From Gambelia wislizenii (Eukaryota > Chordata > Lepidosauria > Squamata > Crotaphytidae): a stretch of DNA of 64,000 bases. Made by a program: the position numbers and the translations under genes. Location of the stretch: the NCBI GenBank assembly GCA_030847615.1, contig JAUMIR010000004.1:186064501-186128500 (forward strand), given 5' to 3'. Of this stretch, positions 10,575-21,172 are shown piece by piece (the stretch's first letter is position 1; every line of letters begins with the position of its first letter). The notes beneath the pieces are model-generated. The model did no database searches. It was not told the DNA's origin and saw only the letters and a program-made list of their open reading frames with translations.

Positions 10575-10855
10575 CAAAGAAAGGCGGCAGTGCAGCAGGA
10601 AGTTTCCATCTTCCATGCTGCCCTATTATACATGGCATAGCCACTCTTCCGATGTTCTTTCATTCCGGTCCCATGGGAGACCAAGGTAAAACTGCATCTT
10701 TTTACTAAAGGGTTTTTCTGGTTAGCAAAAAGTCATGGATTTACCTCAGTCTCCCAAGGGGCCGGAATGAAAGCATGATGACGTCATGCAGTAAGGCAGC
10801 ACAGAGGACGGAACCTTCCTGCTATGCTGCTCCTGAACTTGGGCTTGAAATGAAG
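10575..10855. repeat. Palindromic (foldback) element, about 280 bp
   Basis: The left arm has TTTCATTCCGGTCCCATGGG then AGACCAAGGTAAA (about 10655-10690). The right arm (about 10748-10781) has its inverted counterpart TTTACCTCAGTCTCCC and CCGGAATGAAAG. Outer parts also match inverted: GGCAGTGCAGCAGGAA near 10582 with TTCCTGCTATGCTGCTC near 10828. The right arm contains a palindromic TGACGTCA (about 10779-10786) that is not preserved on the left. Termini and target duplication could not be set. It is probably a worn MITE. Confidence 0.65.
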
Positions 10856-10879
10856 GAGGAGACTGTTGAATGCTATTAA

Positions 10880-11210
10880 GGACTTTTTCAGACATATCTT
10901 ACCTCACAAGAAGACTCCAAGAGAGGTATGACGCTGTCGCATGGCAGGGAGTCCTTTTCGGATGACGCCATCCCTCTCCCGGCATCATCTGTGACAGTTC
11001 TGGGTCCCATCTACAGCAATCATGGCATTTTTTACTCACGGACAATGTCCATGAGTAAAAAATGGCACAGTTGCTGTAGCTGGGACCTGGAACTGTCACG
11101 GACGATGCTGGGAGAGGGATGGCTTCATCCGAAAAGGACTCCCTGCCATGCGACAGCATCGTACCTCTTCCGGAGTCTTCTTGCGCGGTAAGACGTGTCT
11201 GAAAAAGTCT
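10880..11210. repeat. 331-bp near-perfect palindromic MITE with TAA target duplication
   Basis: The two halves are inverted copies over almost the full length. The outer arms are GGACTTTTTCAGACA (from 10880) and TGTCTGAAAAAGTCT (to 11210). Inner blocks such as GCTGTCGCATGGCAGGGAGT and CCATCCCTCTCCC recur inverted near 11140 and 11110. The centre (about 11035-11060) is a short loop between two TTTTTTACTCA/TGAGTAAAAAA arms. The element is flanked by TAA on both sides (10877-10879 and 11211-11213), the 3-bp TWA duplication made by PIF/Harbinger transposases. The superfamily is inferred from that duplication and the terminal repeats only. Confidence 0.85.
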
Positions 11211-11309
11211 TAAGTGTGGTAACTAAGTGCTTGTTACATTGCCCTAGCTATAGCTATGACAATAAACATGACCCTCTAAAGCTATTCTGTTGCAATTTGG
11301 TTAGGACTA

Positions 11310-11547
11310 CAGTAGGACACCCATATCCACTGGGTATTGGTTCTGGTATGTGTGTGTGGATAATAGCAAACACCATTGAAAATAATGGGACTTCTGGTTT
11401 AAAATACCATAGAGTTGCCTTGGATGACCTAAAAATGACTAGAGATGACACATTTTCTAGGAAGATTCTATGGTAGGTGTGCTGTTTTGTGTCCCGTGGA
11501 TAATTGAATCAGTGGATAATAAATCAGTGGATATGGGAGTCCTACTG
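11310..11547. repeat. Tigger-like (Tc1/mariner) MITE, 238 bp
   Basis: Terminal inverted repeats CAGTAGGACACCCATATCCA (left) and TGGATATGGGAGTCCTACTG (right) sit between TA dinucleotides at 11308-11309 and 11548-11549. This is the hallmark of Tc1/mariner insertion. The interior includes the usual blocks of the pogo/Tigger group, such as repeated GGATAATA. Confidence 0.85.
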
Positions 11548-11884
11548 TAATATGTTTCATTGCCATTAGAGTCAGTGGTCAACACAGTTTGGCACTTGCT
11601 GAGACCCAGCAGAAAACCCATCACCATGTGCCCTCAGTCTCTGCTCCTCCATTTTCTCCTTGCTGTTCTGCATTTGTGTTTAGCTACCCTTTAGCCCTGA
11701 GGGATTGAGCAGATGAGCAATAAGGAAAGCAAGGATGAGGATCCATACCAATTGCCCCTTGTCTACTCCCGGCTCTCTCCCTGGCAAACCATCAACTGTA
11801 ACAATGGCACTAAGAGGATAAAGGGTCACTGTGGGCTTTTTTGTTTTGTTTTGTTTTGTTTTGCTATTGTTGTTGTATGTCTGT

Positions 11885-12068
11885 GGGGATTTATGGCACC
11901 CTTAAGGTGATCTATCACAGGGTTTTCTTGGCAATGTTTGTTCAGTGGGGTTTGCCTTCCTCTGAGGGTGAAGGAATGTGACTTGCCCGAGGTTACAAAG
12001 CAGGGATTCAAGCTCTAGTCTCCAGTATTGTAGTTAACTCTGAAACCACTACATCACGCTGGCTCTCT
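11885..12068 (-). repeat. Sauria SINE, antisense
   Basis: Read on the minus strand it gives the tRNA-type head (GAGAGCCAGCGTGATGTAG), the core (GGGCAAGTCACATTCC then GAGGAAGGCAAACCCC) and the tail blocks (CCAAGAAAACCCTGTGATAG). It is diverged but nearly full length except for the end of the tail. A (TTTTG)n run just upstream at 11838-11862 belongs to flanking sequence. Confidence 0.8.
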
Positions 12069-12799
12069 TGCCATTGAGTCTCCCAAATCTGAACTTGATG
12101 GCTGCCAATCTTGGTTTGTAACACTAAATTATATTTCTAGTTCCATCATGCTTTGCTATCATGTTTGACTATGTGGCAAAAGATGGGAAGGCAAACTGAT
12201 AACAGTGGCACAAAGGGAATACTGTGAAATTATAAAATTATGTAGCATGTTTTCTGGCGCCATGTAATTAAACCACCTTTGGAAATACTATGTTTTGCCA
12301 GTATCTAATTACCAGAGCCATCTGCCTAAGGCACACTCTACCATCTGTCTCGAGTTTTGTTTTGTTCGTTTCTGTTTGTTTTATTTTATTGTTAGTTTAT
12401 AGAAATTGATACATATATATTTCTGTTTGTATGGATTTGTTAAAAGGTAGATACTGTTGCTGTAATGGTCTAATGTATGGCAGTACTGCATGCAAATACA
12501 CATTCCTTCTCCTCCCTTCAAAATTCTCAGTGATTCTGCTCACCCTTTCCCCTCCTATTCACTGTTCTAGATCTCCAAGGAACTTCACCACTAAAACTCA
12601 GCTTCATACAGCAGCCTGTAATTGTTTGTGTTACTTTAATTAACTCCCCTCCTCCCCTCCTCTATCCTGGTATAGTGGAACCAGGGCTGAGAGGGTTGAA
12701 GACCTGTTTTCTGTTCTGGAACTGGCTGCAGTTCCAGGCCACCTTGAGACTTTGTTTGATACCAAACACTTACACACATTACTGCTATTAAATAAGCTT

Positions 12800-13790
12800 T
12801 TGTTCTTGTTAACTGTAGTCAAGTTGACTTCAGCTTATGGTGACAACATGAATGAGAGACCTTCAGGTCACCCTATCACCAACAGCTCTGCTCAAGCCTC
12901 GCAGACTGAGGGCCATGGCTTCTTTGACTGGAGCTATCCATCTGGAATGTGGTTTTTCCTTTTTTCCTACTGCCATCTACCTTACCAAGTGCTATTGTCT
13001 TTTCAAGTGAATCATGTCTTCTCATGATATCGCCAAAGTATGACAGTCTCAGTTTCATTATCTTGGCTTCTAGGGAGACTTCAGGCTTGATTTGTTCTAG
13101 GACCCATTGATTTCTCTTTGTAGCAGTCCACAGTATCCATGGAACTCTTTTCCAGCACTACATTTCAAATGAGTTGATTTTCTTCCTATCAGATTTCTTC
13201 ACTGTCCAGCTCTCACAATCATACATAAAAATGGGAAATACGATGGCATGGACAATCCTAACTTTAGTATTCAATGATATATCTTGACACTTCAGGATCT
13301 GACCGAGTTCCTTCATAGCTGCTCTTCCAAGTCCTAGTCTTCTTCTTTCTTGACTGCAGTCTTCATTCTGATTAATGACTGAGCCAAGGTATGGGAATTT
13401 TAAAAACTATTTCAATGTCTTAATTGTCAACCTTAAAATTATGTAAATCATCTGTGGTCATTATTTTTGTTTTCTTAAGGTTCACCTGTAAACCCACCTT
13501 TCCACTTTCTTCCTTGACTTTCTTCAGTAATTGTTCCAAGTCTTTGCTATTTTCTGTTAGTAGTATGGTGTCATCTGCATATCTTAGGTTGCTGATGTTC
13601 CTTCCTTCAGTTTTCACTCCTCCTTCCTCTGAGTCTAATCCTGCTTTATGTATGTTGTGTTCAGTGTGCAAGTTAAACAGATAAAGTGATAAAGTGCAGC
13701 CTTGCCTGACCCCCTTGCCAATTGAAAACCGTTCTGTCTCTGTGTTCTGCCCTAATAGCAGCCTCTTGCTCTGAATACAAGTTATGCACT
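12800..13790 (-). mobile_element. BovB (RTE) LINE fragment, antisense
   Basis: The minus strand at 13420-13671 encodes NLRYADDTILLTENSKDL and then LLKKVKEESGKVGLQVNLKK. This is the catalytic palm (YADD) and thumb start of an RTE/BovB reverse transcriptase. The sequence to the left (12880-13400) reads antisense through the remaining C-terminal blocks (for example the cysteine-containing ESWTVKKSDRKKI-like segment and the FGDI/MRRHDSLEKTI region) to the BovB 3' end near 12805. It is 5'-truncated and contains stops, so it is inactive. BovB supplies the machinery that mobilises Sauria-tailed SINEs, also present here. Confidence 0.85.
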
Positions 13791-14404
13791 AGAATAATCA
13801 AATGTTGTGCTTTCTTTAAGCTTTATGTGTGGTAAATGATGCAGCTGATGGTATAGTGCAGAGAAGTGTTTATTCCAGCCATTTAACTGATGGGGTCAAA
13901 ACTACCCTCATAGCCAATGGTAGAATTGGACCCCAAGACAACTAATTCTACCCAGACAATTCCCAGCCAGCAATTCATTTCCCCATAGCTGGCTATATTC
14001 AGCCGCTGGGCCGGGGTGCCCTCATGAGCAAAGCCAATGGAAAATGGACTCCCAAAGGTTATGTGGTGCAGAAGCAAACAGAGAAAAACCAAAGTATGCA
14101 AGTGTGACCCATCTCTCCTACACACACACAATATGCAAACTGTACAAGCAGATTAGTAACAAAGGAAAATTACTCCCCCAGTTCATCCTCAGCCTTCATA
14201 TTCTTTCCCATCTCAAACTGCCAACCTAATGCCAAAAAAAAGTACCTAACAAAGTAACTAATACAAATTGACCCTTTCTGTGCCCCTGGACAGCTGTTCA
14301 TGTTTGGCTGTGATGCTAACAAGGACCTCAAAACCTTGTTCCCTTTGCATTTAGCTGCAGTCACCACAGCAGCTGGATGGGGAAATGGATTTTCCTAGCA
14401 AATA
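13791..14404. other. Intron, nothing recognised
   Basis: No repeat family, exon or RNA gene could be supported. A few CA dinucleotide runs lie near 14120. The short open frames overlap on both strands without any domain. Confidence 0.4.
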
Positions 14405-15277
14405 CTGTATATTCTGGTGTATAAGACGACCTTAGAGCCCCGAAAAAATCCTCCAAAATCAGGGGTCGTCTCATTCACCAGATACACTTTGCTTCACCCG
14501 CCGTCCGATCTTCTGCCTCTTCGCTCCCTTCGCAAACGGAGCGAAGAAGCAGGAGATCGGGTGGGGGGTGAGGCAAAGTGTTTACTGGTTCATTCTCCCT
14601 CCTCCTCTGCCTTCTCCCCCTTTGGAAAGCAACTGAAGACAGAGGAGGGGGCGAAAGTTGCGGTTTGCCATGGCTGCTGCTTGATCTCCTGTGTATTCGT
14701 TCCTGGAAGGTGGAAGAAAGGGGGGAATCCTGCAGGTTGCAACGGCTGGCCCCACTTCCCCCCGTCTTCATTCCCTTCCAAAGAGAATGAAGATGGAGGG
14801 AGGGGGGCGGACGAGGCAAACCAGGTATTTTCACCCATTTCCTCCACCTTCCTGGAAGGTGGAAGAAAGGGGCGAATCCTGCAGTCCATCTTCATTCCTC
14901 GAGCCACCCTTCCACCCTCCCCAACACTGGGATCAGGCTCCCCATCGTGGCCTTGGGGAGGGAGTGGCTGGCTGGAAAGCCCCCCCCCAAGCCACCCTTC
15001 CACCCTCCCCAAAGCCACAATTGGGCTTCCCATCACGGCCTTGGGGAGGGGGTGGGCTGGCTGGAAAGCCCCCCCCCCTTGAGCCACCCTTACATTTGCC
15101 CCTCTCCGCCTTCCATTCCTTTAGGAAGGGTGGATGGGTGGTGGCTGGAGGGGGGGAGGCTTTACAGCCAACACCCACCCTTCCCAAAGCCATGATCGGG
15201 GTTCTTATCACGGCTTTGGGAAGGGTGGATGGGTGGTGGCTGGAGGGGGGAGGCTGGAGTTGGGGGGTTGGGATATG
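14405..15277. repeat. GC-rich block with foldbacks and degenerate tandem repeats
   Basis: The left edge is a foldback: TCTGGTGTATAAGACGACC (from about 14431) pairs with GGTCGTCTCATTCACCAGA (from about 14464). A second foldback follows, with ACACTTTGCTTCACCC near 14484 and GGTGAGGCAAAGTGT near 14567. The block TTCCTGGAAGGTGGAAGAAA recurs at about 14700 and 14848. From about 14890 to 15260 a C-rich unit built on AGCCACCCTTCCACCCTCCC and CACGGCCTTGGGGAGGG is repeated in direct and inverted sense. It ends against the Tigger element at 15278. It is probably a MITE-derived block, but its right end was not found. Confidence 0.6.
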
Positions 15278-15504
15278 CAGTTGTCCCTCCATATTCAGAT
15301 TTGGCATTCATCAATTTAAGTATTTACGACTTGAAAATATTGTTTTAAAAATAATAATCCAAAAAGCAAACCTTGATTTTGCCATCTTACATAAGGGACA
15401 CCATTTTGCTATGCCATTGCATATAATGGGACTTGAGTATTCACAGATTTGGATATTCACGGGGGTCCTGGAACCAACCCCCAGTGAATGTGAAAGGACA
15501 ACTA
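15278..15504. repeat. Tigger-like MITE
   Basis: It begins CAGTTGTCCCTCCATATTCA and ends with GTGAAAGGACAACTA. The inside has the family blocks CGACTTGAAAATATTGTTTT, AAAAAGCAAACCTTGAT and TATAATGGGACTTGAGTA, shared nearly word for word with the copy at 20010-20239. The outermost bases are slightly mutated, so the flanking TA duplication is only partly preserved. Confidence 0.8.
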
Positions 15505-16071
15505 TATACGGTATATTGTTATGAACTGTCCCAGTTATTATCCAAAGTATTGGGGGTGGTGGGATGATTTTGAGTAGGTCAGATCCCTTAATTTTACAAA
15601 AGACCTTCCCCTGGAGAATATGTTGTGTATGTGCAGAAGCAGCTGCCAGCATTTTTTGATTTCTGGGTGGTGGTGGTAGGATTGTCATGATGAGGGGTCT
15701 GCTCTCTAGAACTTACAATGGGACCATTGCTTCCATGCATACTAGAACTTTCCTTGGTCTCAAGGAAAATCTATGGATGCCGGCCGTGAAAGCCTTCGAC
15801 TTCACATTATACTAGAACTGCTTGTCAAGCACTTACACAGTGCCACCTTTCTCCTTTCATTACCTTTGACAGAGCCTCCATTTCTGTGATGCTTTTAGCT
15901 CAAATGCTAAATCTTCATTCTCAGCTGAAATTAAGCGCCTCTAACTATGTCCAAATGTATTCCTACCCTCTTTCCTTTAGCTCTGTTTTCCATCCTTCTG
16001 TTGTCTTCTCTCAGTCCAATCAAGATTGTAAGATCTTAGGGGGCAGGGATGTCTCTTAGTCTCATTCTTTT

Positions 16072-16735
16072 GCTTTTAGGAGTCTTAGTGGATCACAAAC
16101 TTAACATGAGTCAGCAGTGTGATGGGGCAGCTAAAAAAGCCAATGTGATTCTATGCTGCATTAATAGTATAGTGTCTAGATCAAGGGAAGTAATAGTGCC
16201 ACTCTATTCTGCCTTGGTCAGGCCTCATCTGGAATACTGTGTCCAGTTCTGGGCACCACAATTCAGGAAGGATATTGAGAAGCTGGAATGTGTCCAGAGA
16301 AGAGCGACCAGGATGGTGGGAGGTCTGGAAGCCATGCCCTATGAGGAGCAGCTTAGGGAGCTGGGCATGTTTAGCCTGGAGAAGAGAAGGTTGAGAGGTG
16401 ACATAATAGCTATGTTTAAATATTTGAAGGGATGTCATACTGAGGATGGAGCAAGCTTGTTTTCTGCTGCTCCAGAGACTAGGCCACAGAGCAGTGGGTT
16501 CAAACTACAGGAAAAGATATTCCACCTAAACATTAGGAAGAACTTCCTGACAGTAAGAGCTGTTCAGAAGTGGAATACTCTGCCTCAAAGTGTGATGGAG
16601 TCTCCTTCTTTGGAAGTTTTTAAACAGAGGCTGGATGGCCATCTGTCAGGAATGATTTGATTGTGTATTCCTGCATGGCAGGGGGTTGGACTGGATGGCC
16701 CTTGTGGCCTCTTTTAACTCTATGATTCTATATTT
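16072..16735 (+). mobile_element. CR1 LINE, 5'-truncated
   Basis: A frame open from 16049 to 16660 encodes the C-terminal region of CR1 ORF2: [50 protein letters not shown] and [20 protein letters not shown]. It ends at the usual ORF2 stop. The 3' UTR follows with GGGGGTTGGACTGGATGGCC and the terminal ATTCTAT. The RT and endonuclease domains are absent. The unbroken frame over 190 codons suggests a relatively young copy. Confidence 0.9.
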
Positions 16736-17143
16736 AAAATGCAATAAATAAATTATATGTATAATAAAAATGTAAAACTTTCAATTGAGTAAATTTGGCA
16801 TTTGAACAATGAGTTTTGTGGAAAAGTAGAAGAAGAAGTAAAAGAGAGAGAGAGAAGTTAAAAAGAGAGAGGGCTAAGCCAGGTTTTATATTTCATTTCT
16901 GAACATGGGCTTTCAAGACAATGGGACCATCCACTGAATCTGAAGATAAGTTAAGTAGGGGGAAAATCAATCTCTCTGGGTCTATTACATTTTCAGTCCT
17001 AACCATGTGGAACAGTGTGAATCAGAAGTATTGAAACAGCAGAGTTTATGGTTATCAACTTTTTGACTAGACCTGCTACCCATGCCTTTAAACAAGGACT
17101 TGATCAGCATTAATTAGCAGGTGAATGTTTTTATAGGCATGGA

Positions 17144-17212
17144 GATAGATATTATCTCGCTTATTGTTGCAGATCAAATCTGCAACAATGAGCAAGTGAG
17201 GTAATATCTATC
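17144..17212. repeat. Long imperfect hairpin with 3-base loop
   Basis: The left arm (17144-17174, starting GATAGATATTATCTC and ending TTGTTGCAGAT) pairs with the right arm (17178-17212, starting ATCTGCAACAA and ending TAATATCTATC) across CAA. About 29 positions pair, with a few extra bases in the right arm. No terminal target duplication or relative in the window was seen, so it could be a worn tiny MITE or a stand-alone hairpin. Confidence 0.75.
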
Positions 17213-18759
17213 TTATTAAGGCTTGCCTACAGAGGCGAGGTGAAGACTTGGAAACACTTGAGGTTATTGTTTCCCAAAATCAAACCTGTATCTGAGCCGG
17301 GAATCAGATGTACAACATGTACCTTTTCAGCAGTTGAGTCCTTTTCAGATATTACATTGTTACTGAACGATTGTGGGCTGCAGGAGAGTTACAGCAGCAG
17401 GTTCTTCCCTTAATCTACATGTTTTCATAGCTGTAACAATTTTTGAATGCTTACAACCCTGAGTCAACATAATCACACAAGCTGGTGCAATAGCTGTTTG
17501 TTATCTTACTTTAATGTTTCTGCTTGCTGCTGTCAGGCTGGAAAGAGGCATTATAGGAACTGTTTGGTTGCCACTGGAATCAGGAGCTCCATGATTGTCC
17601 CTCATTATATTTAGTGCTGCAAAATGTTGGGTATGATGTCATTATCTTGCATGTCTTTGTTAACTTCTAATTCTCTTGATTGGCTGCCACTTATGGGAGT
17701 AGTGGAATTTGCATGAAGATTTTTAATTTTTTTATTGCATTATGTGTTAGTGAATTGTGATCAGGGGAATGAGGCAGAGGAGATGCTGGGCTGCTGGTTT
17801 CCTTGGCAGTGAAATGACTCCTGAAACATCTCATTTGTTTCCATTTTCTTTGGAGCCTCACATTCCCTCTACTAGCACGAGTAAATATCTTGTATGCCTT
17901 TTGGCTTAATGTCTTTCCTCTCCCCTGTGATGTGTCTGGTGGGCACAGTGCAAGCTCTTCATCACCTGGGCCTGTCTTCATTTGAACCATGTTGGAGTTT
18001 TTAAAAAGCCCTTTGACTCTTTGCGGGGAACAGTTTTCTTCATACTTTAAATCTGGGCTTTAAAATTCCTGCTTACTTGCAGTTCCCTTCTAGTCTAAAG
18101 CCTGTTTCCAAAACTGTGTGTGTCTTTCTGATACAAGGAGACTTTTAAAATGTCCTGACATAAAGGATTAATCCTTGCCTGCCCTCAGGAAATCCTTTTC
18201 CATATCTCATGCTGCTATAAAGGATTTCTTCTCAATGTACTGAAAAATCAGGAGTGGATCCTGCTGATATGTAGAACTGACCCCAGAATCCCCTACAAAA
18301 CAGGAACATGGAAGGATTCCTTTGCAGTAAGCTCAAAGGGTTAAGGCTCCCTTGAAGGCAGAAATCCTAAAATCCACAAATGGGATATCTGTTCTTTGAG
18401 CTGCTCCCCCTTCCATTAAACTCAGCCCTTGGCCTATTAATGAATGTCGACTAATTATTGCTTCCAAGAAATGAACCAGACAAAAGCTATCTGTGTGAAA
18501 CTATCTGTCAGGCTTTGGTTAAATATTTATTAAGACAGGCATGAAGTTCAGAAGCTATTAGTTTAGAAGTTGCAACTCTACTTACAATGCCATCTTCAGG
18601 GTCTCTGATGTCATATCAAGGGAACGTGGTGTTTACTTTAGTTAGCACTGTAGTAAGGTGAAAACTTGCATAGGTGATTCAGATTACTGGATTATGCTTA
18701 GAGAGCAGAAGCATTTTGCCACAGTCTATCTCAGCTGACAGGCACGCATTGTCAGCCAT

Positions 18760-18773
18760 GTCTCCATGGAAAC
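18760..18773. promoter_or_regulatory. X-box-like RFX site
   Basis: GTCTCCATGGAAAC matches the palindromic RFX X-box pattern (GTNRCC, short spacer, RGYAAC) at most positions. It lies in a repeat-poor part of the large intron. A single short motif has weak predictive value and no functional evidence is visible. Confidence 0.25.
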
Positions 18774-19267
18774 GGACCCCTCAGCAGACAAAGAATTGAT
18801 AACTCCAGCTCTCCTTTAAACCCTCAATTTGTCGAAAAGAAGAGCCCTTTGAAGTAGAGTCCCATGGGGATATGGGAGTCTCCCAGGCATCATTTTGAAT
18901 TTATAATCCTGCTAATATATAGCATGGTCAATTAATAATATATTATTGATCAAGAATAATGTTGCAGTCTTGACAAAGCACTAATATTATACACTTTAAT
19001 ATGCAGTTTAATGGAGGAAAATGTTTCTAAGAATTACTCCCAATGGCACTTCCTTTCTGTGGTGTTGGGATTGCATGCTCCTGTGAGGGAAGAGGCTCTG
19101 TTGACAGCAGTAGCACTACTAGTAGGGTCTCCCAAGTCAGACAGGTTTTTGCTGAGGAGCCAGACTAAATGTGCCAAACAAGCTCTGCACAGCAACAGTA
19201 ATGGGGAGGGAGATGAGGGACATCTGAGAGACAACGTTCTCTGAGGCAGAGTTCTGTGTATACCATG

Positions 19268-19578
19268 AACTGCCAAAAACACAGATAAATGGGTCCCAGA
19301 GCAAATAAAGCCTGAATTCTCCCTAGAAGCCAAGATGACCAAGCTGAAAGTGTCATACTTTGAACATATCATGAGAAGACATAACTTACTAGAAAAGACC
19401 ATGATGCTTGGCCAAGGTAGAAGGCAATAAGGAAAGAGGAAGGCCCCGTTACAGGTGGATAGATTCAATCAAGAAAGTCATGGCCCTAAATTTGCAACAT
19501 CTCAGCAGGGCTGTTCATAACAAGGCCTCTCATTTATAGGGTCACCGTAAGTCAAAGTCAACTTGATAACAGTTCAAA
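19268..19578 (+). mobile_element. BovB (RTE) LINE 3' end fragment
   Basis: The sense strand encodes a broken version of the BovB C-terminal segment: AAGCCAAGATGACCAAGCTG, then ATACTTTGAACATATCATG, AGAAGACATAACTTACTAG and AGGAAGGCCCCGTTACAGG. It then reaches the 3' end with GGGTCACCGTAAGTCAAAGT and CAACTTGATAACAGTTC. The last part is the sequence shared with the Sauria SINE tail. Orientation is opposite to the copy at 12.8-13.8 kb. Confidence 0.75.
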
Positions 19579-20009
19579 ACAACAGACTTCCAGATGAGGA
19601 CTGTTGGTAGTTTGAAATCCCTGCTTGAGCTCTGTGGTGTGGAAAGTTTAGGAGGCAAAATAGTTAGCTAGGCAGCAAGTTCCAGTTGGCAAAAAGTCTC
19701 TCCAGACAAGGAGAGAGTGTGAGATGACCTAGGCATGCTCTGTAATGTTGCTCCTTGGGATGAGACCACTGAAATCTTAGCAGCCATGAGACCCTAAGCA
19801 ACCTTTAATGGACACTGGACCTGCAAATATCCTCACTTTTCTAAGAACGTCTAATTTACAGTGGAAGAGAGATCTTCCAATTGGTGGAGAGATTAAAGCC
19901 TTGGTGAGTTGCCTTCTTTTTGCAAACAAGTAGGGAGAAAATAAAGACTCTATATAAGACTTTAATTTAAAAACTTAAAGCTTAACAAGGTTGTGGCTCA
20001 ACAAAACTA

Positions 20010-20239
20010 CAGTTGTCCCTCTGTATCCATGGATTCGGTATCCACAGATTTAAGTATTCACAACTTGAAAATATTCTTTAAAAAATAATAATCCAAAAAG
20101 CAAACCTTGATCTTACCATTTTATATAAGGGACACCATTTTGCTATACCACTGCATATAATAGGACTTGAGTATTTGCGGATTTTGGTATCCACGGGGGG
20201 TCCTGGAACCAAACCTCAGCAAACATGAAGAGACAACTG
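20010..20239. repeat. Tigger-like MITE, 230 bp, intact ends
   Basis: The terminal inverted repeats are CAGTTGTCCCTCTGTATCCA and the inverted GAAGAGACAACTG. The flanking TA duplications are at 20008-20009 and 20240-20241. The interior shares AAAATAATAATCCAAAAAGC and CATATAATAGGACTTGAGTA with 15278-15504. This is the cleanest reference copy of the family in the window. Confidence 0.9.
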
Positions 20240-20639
20240 TATAAATGGGTGAAAGGGGCAGTAATTTTAAAAAGACAGAAGATTTCTTATTTTGTTTTTG
20301 ATGAATGTACTTTGTGAATATTGAAGCTCACTGGGTAAAGAGATCAGACCTCTGTAGGAATGTGGATTATTTATTTTAAAAGGAAGTAGCCAATTGGTGG
20401 AAATAACACAACAAGAAAATAAAGCTAAAGAATAGCCAGACTGTGCTTTTTGGAACTATGGACACTGCTTTGGGACTAAATTGTCAACTTAATGGAATGT
20501 CAGCTTGGGGGAGACCCGAGAGGCTTGCTTTAGTAGCCTTGCAATTGTTGTGTTTTTATTTTGGTCTTACTGAATACGTCAACCATTTAAAAATCAACAA
20601 AATCTCTTGAAATGAGGAGGGGGTCCGCAGAACAGCCTG

Positions 20640-21165
20640 TAAAGGGAAGGTTCTGCAGAATTGTTACTGAAGTTGATTGAGATTAGATTGATGAGAAATG
20701 ACATGGTAAAAATTAAAGAGGAATTGAAATAAAATTTGAAAAAGAACATCGAATGAACATGATGCAACTGGATGGGGATGTAAAACTAATGATAAAGTGG
20801 AAATTTTGGAAAGTAAAACTGAGAATATAAATAAAGAGATGAAAAGGGATTTGGACAACTGCTGGAATTGAGAGAAAAATAATTTTGTTTGAGATTTAGT
20901 GCAATTTTGGAGGCTCCTGGAGAAGCCATTAGAAAAATGATGGTTAAATTTGTAGCAAGTTTTTTTGAAGGAGATGAAGGTGGCATGGAAGTAGATATTG
21001 ATAAAGTCTACAGCAGTGTTTCTAAACCAGGGTTAAGATAGTGTGTAAGAGAAAAGAATACCTCTTCCTGACAGATCAGTTTAAACAGGAAAGGAGTCCA
21101 CTTAGATGGGATAAGCTGAAAGGAGTGGAACTTTTTCTTCTGGGATTGATGGACGTACAGTTGGA
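20640..21165 (+). pseudogene. Degenerate L1-type LINE ORF1 relic
   Basis: Between 20895 and 21010 one frame reads ILEAPGEAIRKMMVKFVASF then FEGDEGGMEVDIDKVY. This resembles the RRM part of L1 ORF1 (the block that ends in EIDxVYRV, followed by RKKxPRD; here about 21050 has EKRIPLPD in another frame). Upstream (20690-20870) is a lysine/glutamate-rich heptad-like region, as expected for the ORF1 coiled coil. Several stops and frameshifts are present. The match rests on short motifs, so the family call is moderate. Confidence 0.5.
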
Positions 21166-21172
21166 AAAGAGT

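Larger units (their letters stand above)
16736..19264. other. Intron with few repeats; possible conserved non-coding sequence
   Basis: This 2.5 kb stretch has no recognisable transposon apart from a hairpin at 17144-17212. Its sequence composition and lack of repeats suggest old, possibly conserved intron DNA. It contains an X-box-like site at 18760-18773. Whether it is constrained can only be told by alignment to other reptiles. Confidence 0.35.

Noticed and set aside
10779..10786. TGACGTCA as a CREB-responsive promoter element
   Set aside because: It lies in one arm of a foldback element and not near any promoter; a chance match is likely.
10899..11191. Two nearly identical proteins predicted on opposite strands
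   Set aside because: They are mirror products of the palindromic MITE at 10880-11210, not genes.
13420..13684. 86-codon plus-strand frame
   Set aside because: It is the shadow of the antisense BovB reverse transcriptase.
14417..15524. Overlapping frames of up to 277 codons on both strands
   Set aside because: Low-complexity Pro/Gly/Trp-rich products of the GC-rich repeat block. The longest frame also runs straight through a Tigger MITE.
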